A DNA stretch of 45,147 bases from Actinomadura soli (GCF_005889715.1 NZ_VCKW01000042.1:1-45147); one strand, 5' to 3'. Counted from the stretch's first letter, positions 32,641 to 41,312 are shown. Notes: generated from the letters alone by a model not told the origin. Program-made: numbers and translations.

Positions 32641-35600
32641 TGAACGCTCGCCCTCCGGCGCGGTGCGCTGGGCGGGGATCATCAGGGTGTGGCGCTCGTC
32701 CTGGGTGAGCCGCCGGAACACGCGGCTGCGGGCCCGCGCGACGAGCGCCTCGCCGTCCGTCACGGCCTCCCACACCCGCACCGTCCGGTCGGTCGACGCG
32801 GTCGCGACCCGGGTCCCGTCCGGCGACCAGGCGACGTCCCACACCTCGTCGGCGTGGACGGCCGCGACGCACAGTTCCCGCCCGGCGGGCGGGTCCCAGA
32901 GCCGGACGGTCCGGTCCGTGGACGCCGTCGCCAGGATCCGGCCGTCCGGCGACCACGCCATCGACCACACCCAGCCCTCGTGCCCGGTCAGCACCGCCGC
33001 CTCGACTCCCCGCGCGACGTCCCAGACCTGCACGTCGCGGTCCCTGGACAGGGCCGCGATGTGGCCGCCGTCCGGCGACCACGCCATCGCCCGCACCGCG
33101 CTCTGCGGCACGGTCAGCAGCATGACCTGGAGCCCGGTGCGGCTCTCCCAGATCCGGACCGTCCCGTCGTGGGAGGCGCTCGCCACCCGTTCCCCGTCCG
33201 GCGACCAGGCGACGGCGCGGACGGTGTCCTCGTGCCCGCGCAGGACGAGCGGCCCGGCGCCGCCGCGCCACTCGTGGATCCGGACGGTGCGGTCGTCGGA
33301 CGCGGTCGCGAGCCGGTCGCCGCCGGGCGACCACGCGACGGCCCGCACCCAGTCGCCGTGCTCGTCCAGCACGGACTCCTCGGCGCCGTCCGCGGCGCGC
33401 CAGATCCGCGCGGTGCGGTCCCGGGACGCGGTGGCGACCCGCTCGCCGTCCGGCGACCAGGCCACGTCCCAGACCTCGTCGGTGTGCCCGCGCAGCACCA
33501 GGAGGGACCTGCCGCGGGCCCAGATCCGCGCCGTACCGTCGTAGGAGGCGGAGGCGAGCCGGCCGCCGGCGGACCAGCCGACCGCCGCGACCGCCGCGGT
33601 GTGGCCGCGCAGCACGGTGATCTCGGCGGCGCGCTCGGTGTCCCAGAGCCGGACGGTCCGGTCGTCGGAGGCGCTGGCCAGCCGGGTGCCCTCCGGCGCG
33701 AACGCCGCCGTGCGCACGTTCTCGGCGTGCCCGCGGAACACCGCCAGCTCGGCGCCGTCCCCGGCCGACCAGAGCCGGATCGTCCGGTCGTGGGACGCGG
33801 TGACCAGGTGACCGCCGTCCGGCGACCAGGCCACGGACCACACCAGGTCGGCGTGCCCGCGCAGCACCATGTCGGACGCGCCCGTCGCCGCGTCCCACAC
33901 GCGGGCCGTCCGGTCGTAGGAGCAGCTCGCCACGCGGTTGCCGTCCGGCGCCCACGCGACCATCCGGACGGTGTTCTCATGGCCGCGCCAGACCGCCTGC
34001 TCAACGCCGGTGGCCACGCCCCAGACCCGGATCGTCCGGTCGTCGGAGGCGCTGGCGAGCCGGTCGCCCTCGGGTGACCAGGCCACGTCCCTGACCCATC
34101 CCTCGTGGCCGCTCAGCGTCGACACGGCCGTCCCGTCCGCCGCGTCCCAGATCCTGATGTCGCCGTCGCGGGAGGCGGACGCGACGCGGGAACCGTCCGG
34201 CGACCAGGCCACCGACCACACCATGTCGCCGTGCCCGCGCAGCACGGCCACGCGGGTGCGGGCCTCGACGTCCCAGATCCGCGCCGTGCCGTCGTAGGAC
34301 GCGGACGCCAGCCGCCTGCCGTCCGGCGACCAGACCGCCGACGCGACCGTGCTCTCGTGCCCCCGCAGGACGGCGACCTCGGCCCCGGACGCGGCGTCCC
34401 AGATCCGGACGGTGCGGTCCGAGGACGCGGTCGCCAGCAGGGAACCGTCGGGCGACCACGCCGCCGACCAGACCCCGTCGTCGTGGCCGCGCAGCACGCC
34501 GCGCATCCGGGACACCGCGAACCCGGCCGACAGCGCCCGCCGCGCCAGCGGGGTCGGCGCGCACTCCTCGTGCGCGGCCAGGGCCAGCAGCAGGCTGTGC
34601 TCCGGATCGGTCTGGAAGGCGGTGAGCGCCTGCCGGGCGATCGAGTCGGCGAGCCGTTGCATCGCGACGCCGTCCGACCGGTGCGAGATCTCGACGAACT
34701 CCGCGACGAGCGGCTCGATCGCCGCCAGGCCGTCCGCCTCGGCGATCCACTTGCGGGCCCCGGTCAGCCGGTCGCCGCGCAGCAGGTACGCCTCCTGGCG
34801 GCCGTAGCGGTCCCACTCGGCGGCCCACTGCTCCAGGTCGGCGATGCGGCGCAGCACCTCGGCGTGCAGCGCGATCGTCTGCCGCAGCGGGGCCCACACC
34901 GAGAACAGCGCCTCGTGCGACACCTCGAACACCGCGTCGTCGCCGTCCCGGCCGCTGGTGCACAGCCGCTCGCGGACGAACGCGTCCACGACCAGGCGTC
35001 CCGGCCCGTCCAGCTCGCCGGCCGGCACCCGCCGCCGCGTCGGCCGGCCGTCGGTGAACTTGACGAACTTCAGCAGCGTCTGCAGGACGGGCGGCGCCGG
35101 GTCCAGCGCCTCCAGCTCCGCCATCAGCCGGTCGGCGCGGCGGGTGAGGGCGCCGTCGACGCCGCCGGTCCTGCGGTAGTCCTCGATCGTGATCGTGCTG
35201 TTCCGGCCGACGTGCAGGTACAGCTCGTGCAGGAGGTAGGCGAGCAGCGGCAGCGCCGTCCCGTCGCCGGTGTCGTCGGCCATCTGCGCGACCAGCTCCG
35301 GCGGCTCGAACGTGATGCCGACCCGCTCCGCCGGTTCCCGGATCACCGTCCGCAGCGCGGCCCGGTCGAGCGCCGTGACCGTGAACGGGTGCCGGAACAG
35401 CTCGGCGTGCTCGCCGCTCAGGAAGGCGGTCAGGAACTCCGCCCGGAACACGAACACGACCCACAGCTTGGGGTCGCCGTCCAGCGCGTCCTTGAGGAGG
35501 CCGAGGAACGCGTCACGATCGTCGCCGCCGCTCAGCGTCAGGAGTTCCTCGGCCTGGTCGACGACGATCAGCACCGCGCGGTTCCGCCGCCCCCCGCGCA

Positions 35601-36168
35601 GCGCGTCGAGGCGCCGGACGAGCGCGTCGCGGCCGTCCCGCCGGAGTTCCGCCGCGATGTCCGCGGCGTCGGCTGCCAGGGCGTCGGCGAGGCCGTAGGA
35701 CAGCGACTCGAACGGGTCGTCCTCCGGCGTCATCGACGGCACGACGACCCACCGGCGCTGCTGCGCCATCCTCGGCAGGAGCCCGGCGTGCAGCAGCGAC
35801 GACTTCCCCACGCCGGACGGCCCGGTGACCGCGATCGTCCGCCGCTCGCCTCTCAGCCGCTCCACGAGTTCCTGGATCTCGCCGTCCCGTCCGAAGAAGA
35901 CGGCGTCGTCGTCCTCGGTGAAGGCGTCCAGCCCGGGATACGGCGACCGGTCGCCCTTCCACACCGGCCGCGCCAGGTTCCGCCGCTCCTGCCCCTTCTC
36001 CCACGCCAGGACGAGCGGGATCAGCAGCATGCACAGCACGATGACCGGAAGCGCCCACTTTTGCACTACATGCGTGGTTTGTGGCGAAACCTGCAATGCC
36101 AGCCCCAGCAACGCCACCAGCAGAATCATCAGGTACCCGGGAAAGACGGGACCCTGCCGCCGCCGCAT
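32632..36168 (-). CDS. Membrane-anchored nSTAND ATPase with 14 WD40 repeats
   Basis: An 1178-residue protein. Two N-terminal membrane helices (about 12-27 and 38-55) precede an nSTAND/NACHT-like ATPase with Walker A GPSGVGKSSLL (116-126) and Walker B VLIVVDQAEELL. A helical region to about 550 follows, then fourteen consecutive WD40 units of about 42 residues (about 556-1140), enough for two seven-bladed propellers. Units are very alike (W[SD]VAWSPDG..[LV]A[ST]AS.DRT[VA]R[IL]W). Such STAND proteins are signalling switches, and some serve in conflict or immune systems. ATG 36168 has GGAGG six bases upstream. It is divergent from an ECF sigma factor gene. Confidence 0.92.
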   Translation of the reverse strand: MRRRQGPVFPGYLMILLVALLGLALQVSPQTTHVVQKWALPVIVLCMLLIPLVLAWEKGQERRNLARPVWKGDRSPYPGLDAFTEDDDAVFFGRDGEIQELVERLRGERRTIAVTGPSGVGKSSLLHAGLLPRMAQQRRWVVVPSMTPEDDPFESLSYGLADALAADAADIAAELRRDGRDALVRRLDALRGGRRNRAVLIVVDQAEELLTLSGGDDRDAFLGLLKDALDGDPKLWVVFVFRAEFLTAFLSGEHAELFRHPFTVTALDRAALRTVIREPAERVGITFEPPELVAQMADDTGDGTALPLLAYLLHELYLHVGRNSTITIEDYRRTGGVDGALTRRADRLMAELEALDPAPPVLQTLLKFVKFTDGRPTRRRVPAGELDGPGRLVVDAFVRERLCTSGRDGDDAVFEVSHEALFSVWAPLRQTIALHAEVLRRIADLEQWAAEWDRYGRQEAYLLRGDRLTGARKWIAEADGLAAIEPLVAEFVEISHRSDGVAMQRLADSIARQALTAFQTDPEHSLLLALAAHEECAPTPLARRALSAGFAVSRMRGVLRGHDDGVWSAAWSPDGSLLATASSDRTVRIWDAASGAEVAVLRGHESTVASAVWSPDGRRLASASYDGTARIWDVEARTRVAVLRGHGDMVWSVAWSPDGSRVASASRDGDIRIWDAADGTAVSTLSGHEGWVRDVAWSPEGDRLASASDDRTIRVWGVATGVEQAVWRGHENTVRMVAWAPDGNRVASCSYDRTARVWDAATGASDMVLRGHADLVWSVAWSPDGGHLVTASHDRTIRLWSAGDGAELAVFRGHAENVRTAAFAPEGTRLASASDDRTVRLWDTERAAEITVLRGHTAAVAAVGWSAGGRLASASYDGTARIWARGRSLLVLRGHTDEVWDVAWSPDGERVATASRDRTARIWRAADGAEESVLDEHGDWVRAVAWSPGGDRLATASDDRTVRIHEWRGGAGPLVLRGHEDTVRAVAWSPDGERVASASHDGTVRIWESRTGLQVMLLTVPQSAVRAMAWSPDGGHIAALSRDRDVQVWDVARGVEAAVLTGHEGWVWSMAWSPDGRILATASTDRTVRLWDPPAGRELCVAAVHADEVWDVAWSPDGTRVATASTDRTVRVWEAVTDGEALVARARSRVFRRLTQDERHTLMIPAQRTAPEGERSPA

Positions 36169-36263
36169 GCACATCCTCCGAACGCAGAACGCAAACCCCG
36201 CGCATGCTACGTCCGCGCCGCTCCGCGAGTTGATCAGAGCGGGCGCGAAATGCTGGGCGGCGT

Positions 36264-36286
36264 CCGGACATGTGGCCTGTGTCCGG
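36264..36286. promoter_or_regulatory. Inverted repeat between WD40 ATPase and sigma factor
   Basis: CCGGACA (36264-36270) and TGTCCGG (36280-36286) flank nine bases in the divergent region between 36168 and 36329. The site is 43 bases ahead of the sigma factor start and 96 ahead of the ATPase start, so it could serve either promoter. Confidence 0.5.
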
Positions 36287-36328
36287 TCAATCCAGTACGC
36301 CCAGGGGCGTGCGCCGAGAGGAGGGGCA

Positions 36329-36913
36329 TTGCCATCCCCCTTGGAGGACTCCCATCCGCCCGACGACCGGCGGCGACGCTTCGAGGACATCTACGCGGCC
36401 AATCGCGTCCCCATCCTCGGCTACGCGCTGCGCCGCACCGCCGATCCCCAGGACGCGGCCGACGTCCTGGCGGAGACGTTCCTGACGGCCTGGCGGCGGC
36501 TGGACGATGTCCCGTCCGGCGCGCAGGCGCGGCTGTGGCTGTACGGGGTGGCCCGCCGGATCCTGGCGAACCACCATCGCGGCGAGCGCCGCCGGTCCGC
36601 GCTGGCCGCCGACCTCGGCTCGCTGCTCCGCACCGACCTCGCCGGTGCGACCGCCGCCGAAGGAGTCGCCGGAGACCTGGCGGACGTCGCCGCCGCGTTC
36701 CGGAGCCTGCCCGAGCCCGACCGGGAGCTGCTGTCCCTGGTCGGCTGGGAGGGCCTGGACCACGGCGAGATCGCGACCGTCCTCGGCTGCTCCCGCAACG
36801 CGGTGCGGATCCGCCTGCACCGCGCCCGCCGCCGGTTCGCCCGCGCGCTGGAGCGCACGGAAGCGGACGCCCGTCCCCTGCCCACCGCCGTCCCGAACGG
36901 AGAACGCGCATGA
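36329..36913 (+). CDS. ECF-type RNA polymerase sigma factor
   Basis: A 194-residue sigma factor of the SigE/CarQ kind. Region 2 lies at about residues 15-80 (RFEDIYAANRVPILGYALRRT, AADVLAETFLTAWRRLDDVP, LWLYGVARRILANHHRGERR). Region 4 is at about 118-170 (LPEPDRELLSLVGWEGLDHGEIA, CSRNAVRIRLHRARRRF). The frame stays open far upstream through the complement of the ATPase gene, so the start must be chosen: TTG 36329 has GAGGAGGGG just ahead and fits the family length. The stop overlaps the next start as ATGA, coupling it to a membrane protein that is likely its controller. Confidence 0.85.
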   Translation: MPSPLEDSHPPDDRRRRFEDIYAANRVPILGYALRRTADPQDAADVLAETFLTAWRRLDDVPSGAQARLWLYGVARRILANHHRGERRRSALAADLGSLLRTDLAGATAAEGVAGDLADVAAAFRSLPEPDRELLSLVGWEGLDHGEIATVLGCSRNAVRIRLHRARRRFARALERTEADARPLPTAVPNGERA

Positions 36914-37788
36914 ACCGCGACATCGACGCCCTGATCGGCAGGCTCGCCCCGGTGACCGACGACCGGGCCGGGCGGCTGCTGTCCGAGGAGACGGCCGCCG
37001 CTCTGGCCGACCGCATCACGGCCACCGTCCCCGGCCCCGCCTCCGGGCCGCGCAGGCGGCGGCCGGTGCTCGTGACCGTCGGCCTCCCGCTGGCGACCGC
37101 CGCCGCGGCGGGCGCGGCCGTCACGGTCGTGGTCGCGCGGGACGAGCCGGGGACGCCGGGCCCCCCGGTCAGCACCCAGGTCAGCCCGATGGTCAGGCTG
37201 GCGGCCCTGTCCTTCACGGCCCGGGGCGACTACATCGACGTCCGGGTCCGCGACCCCCTGGCCGACCCGGAGCGGTACCGCGCCGAGTTCAAGGCCCGCG
37301 GCCTCGACGTCAAACTGTCGCTGGTGGCGGCCTCGCCGTCCATCGTCGGCACCCTGGTGATGATGAGCACGAGCGACGGCACCGGCGAGGACGACGTCAC
37401 GGCCATCACCGCCAAGGGCGAGTGCGAGACCGGCGGCGGGGGCGACCAGTGCCCGGTCGGCGTGCGGATCCGCACCGACTACAAGGGCGACGCCGAGATC
37501 GTCTTCGCGCGCGCGGCGCGTCCGGGCGAGCACTACAACAGCACCGCGCCGGTGACGGCGCCGGGCGAGGTGATGCACGGGATGACGTTCCGGGGCCACC
37601 GCGTCGGCGAGGTGCTGGCCGCCCTGAAGAAGCGGAACGTCACCGTGCCCGAATACCGCGCCATGTACGGGAACGAGAGCAGGGACCTGCGCCCCGAGCA
37701 GGTGCCGCCCACCTGGTACGTCCATGACGCCTCCCCATGGGCCAAGAACCAGGTCATGCTGTTCGTCGGTCCCGCCCCGTCCGAATGA
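36910..37788 (+). CDS. Membrane-anchored protein coupled to the sigma factor
   Basis: A 292-residue protein with a cytoplasmic N-terminus of about 50 residues (MNRDIDALIGRLAPVTDDRAG), one transmembrane helix at about 53-75 (VLVTVGLPLATAAAAGAAVTVVV), and an extracytoplasmic domain of about 215 residues. The outer part contains two cysteines (GECETGGGGDQCPVG) that could form a disulphide. Its place directly after the sigma gene with ATGA overlap is the normal position of an anti-sigma factor or sensor. However, I see no zinc-binding ASD motif (HxxxCxxC). The regulatory role is inference; topology is directly visible. Confidence 0.8.
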   Translation: MNRDIDALIGRLAPVTDDRAGRLLSEETAAALADRITATVPGPASGPRRRRPVLVTVGLPLATAAAAGAAVTVVVARDEPGTPGPPVSTQVSPMVRLAALSFTARGDYIDVRVRDPLADPERYRAEFKARGLDVKLSLVAASPSIVGTLVMMSTSDGTGEDDVTAITAKGECETGGGGDQCPVGVRIRTDYKGDAEIVFARAARPGEHYNSTAPVTAPGEVMHGMTFRGHRVGEVLAALKKRNVTVPEYRAMYGNESRDLRPEQVPPTWYVHDASPWAKNQVMLFVGPAPSE

Positions 37789-37801
37789 GCCCCTCACCGC
37801 A

Positions 37802-37827
37802 GCGCCCCGGCCCGCCCGCCGGGGCGC
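37802..37827. terminator. Strong bidirectional hairpin
   Basis: GCGCCCCGGC and GCCGGGGCGC form a perfect ten-pair stem with a six-base loop (CCGCCC) midway between the convergent ends at 37788 and 37836. No U-tract is present in either direction, as is common in actinobacteria. Confidence 0.8.
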
Positions 37828-37835
37828 CCTGGTGA

Positions 37836-38363
37836 TCAGGGGGTGAGGGTGGCGCGGGCGGTCATCAGGGCGAAGCCCAGGAGGTTCTGGCCCTTCCAGG
37901 CTGAGGGCTGTTCGGCGCGGGGGTCGTCGGCGGCCATGCCTATGCCCCAGACGCGGTCCAGGGGGCTCGCTTCCACGAGGATGCGGTCGCCGGTTCCCAG
38001 GAGATAGTCGAGGAGTTCTTTGTTCTGGGCGAACTTGGCTTCATTGCCTTTGGTGACAATGACGAAACGGTTGTCCTGCCAGGTTTGCTCATTGAAGTCA
38101 CGGACGCGGCGGCCGAGATCTTTCGCGCGGCGGGGATGGGAGGCGGCGACGATGGCATCCGCCGATTTCTCGTCCCCGAACAAGCGCGCCTTTTCAGCCA
38201 TCATGTAGTGCTCGGCGGTGGCATAGACGGTGCCGTCCACGGTGAAGGGAGATGGCCACCACTGGCTGAGGTAGCCGGGGCCGGGGGTGCTGTGCCCCCA
38301 GAAGAACAGGAACTTCAGGCGTGTGCCCTCGTTCTGGAGGCGGATCAGGTCGGCGACGTCCAT
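37836..38363 (-). CDS. NADAR family protein (YbiA-like)
   Basis: A 175-residue protein of the NADAR superfamily. Motifs are FLFFWGH (18-24), LSQWWPSPF, the catalytic-type Glu51 in TAEHYMMAEKA, HPRRAKDLGR near 76, and the closing SPLDRVWGIGM. Known members act as N-glycosidases on riboflavin intermediates (YbiA/RibX) or as ADP-ribosyl-guanosine hydrolases that reverse DNA or RNA modification in phage-defence settings. No riboflavin or toxin gene is adjacent here, so the substrate stays open. Codon usage around 37960-38200 is less GC-rich than that of its neighbours, a mild hint of transfer. Confidence 0.9.
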   Translation of the reverse strand: MDVADLIRLQNEGTRLKFLFFWGHSTPGPGYLSQWWPSPFTVDGTVYATAEHYMMAEKARLFGDEKSADAIVAASHPRRAKDLGRRVRDFNEQTWQDNRFVIVTKGNEAKFAQNKELLDYLLGTGDRILVEASPLDRVWGIGMAADDPRAEQPSAWKGQNLLGFALMTARATLTP

Positions 38364-38469
38364 GGGGAGAGGGTGCCAGGAACGGGGACGCGCGGCGAGC
38401 GGGTTCCGGACGGGAATGGCCGATCGGGCGGCGGTGTTGGGAGATGTGCCGCGGGCCGGGTGAGCCCGC

Positions 38470-38479
38470 GGTCTAGACC
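38470..38479. promoter_or_regulatory. DasR-like responsive element (GGTCTAGACC)
   Basis: A perfect ten-base palindrome, GGTCTAGACC, followed by A, equals the core of the DasR site (ACTGGTCTAGACCACT) known from Streptomyces chitinase and N-acetylglucosamine genes. It lies 73 bases ahead of the 40-residue peptide gene, so that gene is the nearest candidate target. Confidence 0.55.
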
Positions 38480-38505
38480 ATTTTGCGGAACCGGGCCGGT
38501 CATCG

Positions 38506-38524
38506 GGAACATTTCCCTTGTTCC
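38506..38524. promoter_or_regulatory. GGAACA/TGTTCC inverted repeat
   Basis: GGAACA, seven bases, then TGTTCC, lying 28 bases ahead of the small gene at 38552. It could be an operator or an mRNA hairpin in the leader. Confidence 0.35.
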
Positions 38525-38551
38525 GGCCCGAACAGGAGGACAGCGGTAACG

Positions 38552-38674
38552 ATGAGCAATCCCTTGGCGAACCCTCGACGCACCAAGGTCATGGAGTGGC
38601 CCGAGCGGCTGCCGGAGGACGCGGAGTCCGAGCGTCCCGCGGAGTCCGAGGCGAAAGAGGACGCCGCGCGTTGA
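38552..38674 (+). CDS. 40-residue charged peptide
   Basis: A 40-residue open frame beginning MSNPLANPRRTKVMEWPERL, followed by an acidic Glu/Asp/Ala/Ser tail. AGGAGG lies twelve bases upstream, slightly far but clear. A DasR-like palindrome and a second inverted repeat precede it, which supports real expression. There is no signal peptide, no Cys, and no recognisable precursor-peptide core. Function unknown. The basic front and acidic back could suit a small binding protein, but this is speculation. Confidence 0.5.
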   Translation: MSNPLANPRRTKVMEWPERLPEDAESERPAESEAKEDAAR

Positions 38675-38730
38675 CGGCCGCCCGGCCGATAGATCAGGAC
38701 CCGTCCGGAATCTCCGGGCGGGTTCTCTGC

Positions 38731-39792
38731 TCACCGGGGCCTCCCGGACGGAGGGGCGGTGCTCGCGCGCAGGACGGTCTCGCCGGAGACGCGTTCGACG
38801 CGGCTGCGGCGGGACGCCGGCTCGCGGAGCGCCAGGCCCATGACGCGCTCGCCCATCGCCTCCATCGGGAGCGCGACGGTGGACAGGGCCGGGGTCAGGT
38901 CGCGGACGATCGGGATGTCGTCGAACCCGGCGAGCGAGATGTCGCCGGGCACGGACACCCCGTGGTCGCGGAAGGCGGCGAGCGCGCCGATCGCCATCAG
39001 GTCGCTGACGGCGAACACGCAGGTCGGACGTTCCGCGCGGCGTAGCAGCTCGACCGCGGCGGTGTAGCCGCCTTCGCGGGTGAAGGCCGCCTCGACGATG
39101 TGCCGGGGCGGGACGCGGGCGTCCGCGCCGGCGAGCGCGCCGGTGAACCCGCCCAGCCGGTCGGAGACGGTGGTGAGCGCGCCCGGGCCGGTCAGCACGC
39201 CGAAGCGGCGGTGGCCGAGGTCGAGCAGCGCGCGGGCGAGGGCGGCGGCGCCCTCCCGGTGCTGCGGGAGGACGGCGTCGGCCTTCAGGCCGCGGTGCCG
39301 GCTGAGGACGGCGACGCGGCCGCCCGTGCGCTGGTAGGGGTCCAGCTCGGCGGCCATCGAGCGCGCCCAGCCGCGGTCCTCGAAGCCGGAGCCGATGAGC
39401 AGGATCGCGCGGGCCCGCTGGGCGCGCAGCATCGCGACGTACTCGACCTCGCGGGCCGGGTCGTGGAAGGTGCTGGCGAGCATCACGAGCATGCCGTGCT
39501 CGGCGGCGGTGCGCATCACGCCGTGGGCGATGGCGGCGAAGTAGGGGTCGCTGACGTCGTGGCAGACCAGCCCGACGGACTTGCTGGACGAGCTCGCGAG
39601 CGCCTGCGCGTGCGCGTTCGGGGTGTAGCTCAGGCCGGCGGCGGCCGCGAGCACGCGCTCCCGCAGGTCGGCGCGGACCTGCGCGGTCCCGTTGAGGACG
39701 CGGGACGCGGTGGCGAGCGAGACGCCCGCCTGCCGCGCCACGTCCTGCAAGGTCACGTATGCGCGTCCACCGGGACGGTGCCCCTCCGTCAT
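38731..39792 (-). CDS. LacI-family transcriptional regulator
   Basis: A 353-residue LacI/GalR repressor. The helix-turn-helix is VTLQDVARQAGVSLATASRVLNG (about 13-35 in total), with the hinge helix near 55-70 (YTPNAHAQALAS). The sugar-binding core follows (SVGLVCHDVSDPYFAAIAHGV; GHRRFGVLTGP; VFAVSDLMAIGAL; ISLAGFDDIPI). Ligand unknown. No sugar transporter or hydrolase is adjacent, although galT is 3 kb away. A perfect operator-type palindrome upstream (39879-39890) suggests autoregulation. Confidence 0.92.
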   Translation of the reverse strand: MTEGHRPGGRAYVTLQDVARQAGVSLATASRVLNGTAQVRADLRERVLAAAAGLSYTPNAHAQALASSSSKSVGLVCHDVSDPYFAAIAHGVMRTAAEHGMLVMLASTFHDPAREVEYVAMLRAQRARAILLIGSGFEDRGWARSMAAELDPYQRTGGRVAVLSRHRGLKADAVLPQHREGAAALARALLDLGHRRFGVLTGPGALTTVSDRLGGFTGALAGADARVPPRHIVEAAFTREGGYTAAVELLRRAERPTCVFAVSDLMAIGALAAFRDHGVSVPGDISLAGFDDIPIVRDLTPALSTVALPMEAMGERVMGLALREPASRRSRVERVSGETVLRASTAPPSGRPR

Positions 39793-39878
39793 GAGCGCCC
39801 CCAGGGTCGCGGGCGGCGCGGCGGACCCGGGCGAAGGTCCTCGTCGACCACGCCGTGCGACCTTCTCACCGTACCCCC

Positions 39879-39890
39879 GAAAGCGCTTTC
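39879..39890. promoter_or_regulatory. LacI-type operator (GAAAGCGCTTTC)
   Basis: A perfect 12-base palindrome with the CG centre typical of LacI/GalR operators. It lies 87 bases ahead of the LacI gene start and 73 ahead of the divergent nucleotidyltransferase start, so it could control both. Confidence 0.75.
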
Positions 39891-39962
39891 CACCATTTCG
39901 TCCCGGGGGCCGCACCGCGCTTTCCCGATGCGCCGATGAAACCGCCGGGAAAGGAGGCGGAG

Positions 39963-40383
39963 GTGACGCAGATCGACGACATCGTCCGGCTGGTCCGCGA
40001 CGTTTTCGGCGCCGGCGCCGTGGGCGCCTATCCGCACGGCTCCGCCGTTCTCGGCACGCTGCGGCCCCACAGCGACCTGGACGTGCTCGTCGTCGTGAGA
40101 CACCCGATGACGGCCGGAGCGCGGCGGGTTCTGAGCGACGGGCTGCTCGCGGCCTCGCGCTATCCGGCGCGGGGCGGGCTGCGTCCCGTCGAACTGACCG
40201 TGGTCGTCCAGCCGGCCGTCCGGCCATGGCGTTATCCGCCGGAATGCGAATTCCTGTACGGCGAATGGCTGCGCGCCGAGTTCGAGCGCGGGGAGATCCC
40301 GCCGCCCGCACCGAGCCCCGACCTGGCTCCGGCCATATGTGGATCATGTCCTCGGCGCCATCGGGCGCCTGACCGACGGCTAG
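39963..40383 (+). pseudogene. Aminoglycoside nucleotidyltransferase (AadA-like) with internal deletion
   Basis: The gene starts at GTG 39963 after a good GGAGG. The nucleotidyltransferase fold is clear: GAYPHGSAVLGTLRPHSDLDVLVVV, with the GS...DxD catalytic pattern at about residues 20-42, and then ELTVVVQPAVRPWRYPPECEFLYGEWLR. After PDLAP (about 40330) the frame is lost. In the next frame, 40330-40383 gives RPYVDHVLGAIGRLTDG and a stop, which resembles the C-terminus of AadA/ANT(9) enzymes (FVHYVKGEITKVV-like). About 115 residues are missing. An intact protein would adenylylate streptomycin/spectinomycin-type drugs; this copy should be inactive. Confidence 0.75.
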
Positions 40384-41312
40384 GGGCGCAGGCGGGTCGC
40401 GTAGAGGCCCTCGTCGGTGGCGGTCAGGAGCGTGCCGTCCGGGGCGAGGGCGAGGTCGTTGACGGGGGCCGGGACCTTGACGCAATGGGACGGCGCGAAG
40501 GGCGTGGCGTTGCCGGACGGCACCGCGTCCCAGGCCAGGATCGTGCAGGGGTCGCCCTCAAGGCCCGCGGCGACCAGCAGGCGGCCGGGGGCGCCGCTGC
40601 CCGAGGTCGCCACCCGGTCGCACGGGCCCGGGGCCGTCAGGACGGTGAGCCGGTCGCCGTCCAGGCCGCGGACGTGCAGGGCGCTCTCCACCGGTTCGAC
40701 CAGGACCAGACCATGCGGCGACAGCGCCGGCACCGCTCGGGCGGACGGGACGGTCGCGATGTCCTCACCGCGCTCCACGTCCAGGACGACGGCGTCCGCG
40801 GCGCCGGTCAGGGTGATGAGCGGGCCGGTCGCCGGGGTGGCGTGCAGGGCCGTGCGGTCGATGGCCGTGCCATGGCCGAGCCAGAGGGCGAACTCGGCCA
40901 GCGGATCGCCGGTCAGGGCGTCCCAGACCACGACCTCGGCGTCGTTCGCGGGGCCGAAGATCGCGACGACGGCGCCGCGTCCGCCGTGGACGGCGAGGGC
41001 GAGCAGGTCGGGCTGGCCGTCCAGGACGAGCTCGCGGCCCGTGCCGACGTCGTGGACGTGGACGCGGTCGCGGTACGTCCAGGCCACGGCCGGCGATCCG
41101 GTGAGGAGGCCGAACGTCCACTCGTTGCGGTCGGCGGGGAAGTCGGGGATCGGCGGGCGGAGGGGCGTGCCCGTCGTGAGGTCCCATGCCTGGCCGGTGT
41201 TCGCGCCGTAGGCCGTCCGGGAGGTGAACACCAGCGGCGGCCCTTCCGCGGTGGCGGCCACGCCGTCGAACGACCCGTCCGCCAGCGGGACCGCCGGCAC
41301 GCTTTCGGCCAT
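40380..41312 (-). CDS. Beta-propeller-like cytoplasmic protein
   Basis: A 310-residue protein with degenerate WD40-like blades: repeats ending in WDLTTGTPL, VHDVGTGREL, VWDALTGDPL and LAWDAVPSG at about 40-55 residue spacing, and a final LALAPDGTLLTATDEGLY. There is no signal peptide or catalytic motif. Such scaffolds mediate protein contacts, and the role is not predictable. The stop codon overlaps the end of the nucleotidyltransferase remnant. The gene runs opposite to its neighbours on both sides and seems to be a single transcription unit. Confidence 0.7.
   Translation of the reverse strand: MAESVPAVPLADGSFDGVAATAEGPPLVFTSRTAYGANTGQAWDLTTGTPLRPPIPDFPADRNEWTFGLLTGSPAVAWTYRDRVHVHDVGTGRELVLDGQPDLLALAVHGGRGAVVAIFGPANDAEVVVWDALTGDPLAEFALWLGHGTAIDRTALHATPATGPLITLTGAADAVVLDVERGEDIATVPSARAVPALSPHGLVLVEPVESALHVRGLDGDRLTVLTAPGPCDRVATSGSGAPGRLLVAAGLEGDPCTILAWDAVPSGNATPFAPSHCVKVPAPVNDLALAPDGTLLTATDEGLYATRLRP

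Noticed and set aside
32700..34500. Highly repetitive DNA with a period near 126 bases that could suggest an array element
   Set aside because: The repeats translate as WD40 units in one frame and have no spacers, so this is not CRISPR.
34105..37788. A 1227-codon open frame on the plus strand
   Set aside because: Its first two thirds are the antisense of the WD40 ATPase gene, with Arg/Pro/Gly-rich low-complexity translation; only the end (from 36910) is the real membrane protein.
41283..41291. CAGCGGGAC, the core of the steroid motif
   Set aside because: It is inside the first codons of the beta-propeller gene and the flanking bases do not fit the 16-base consensus.
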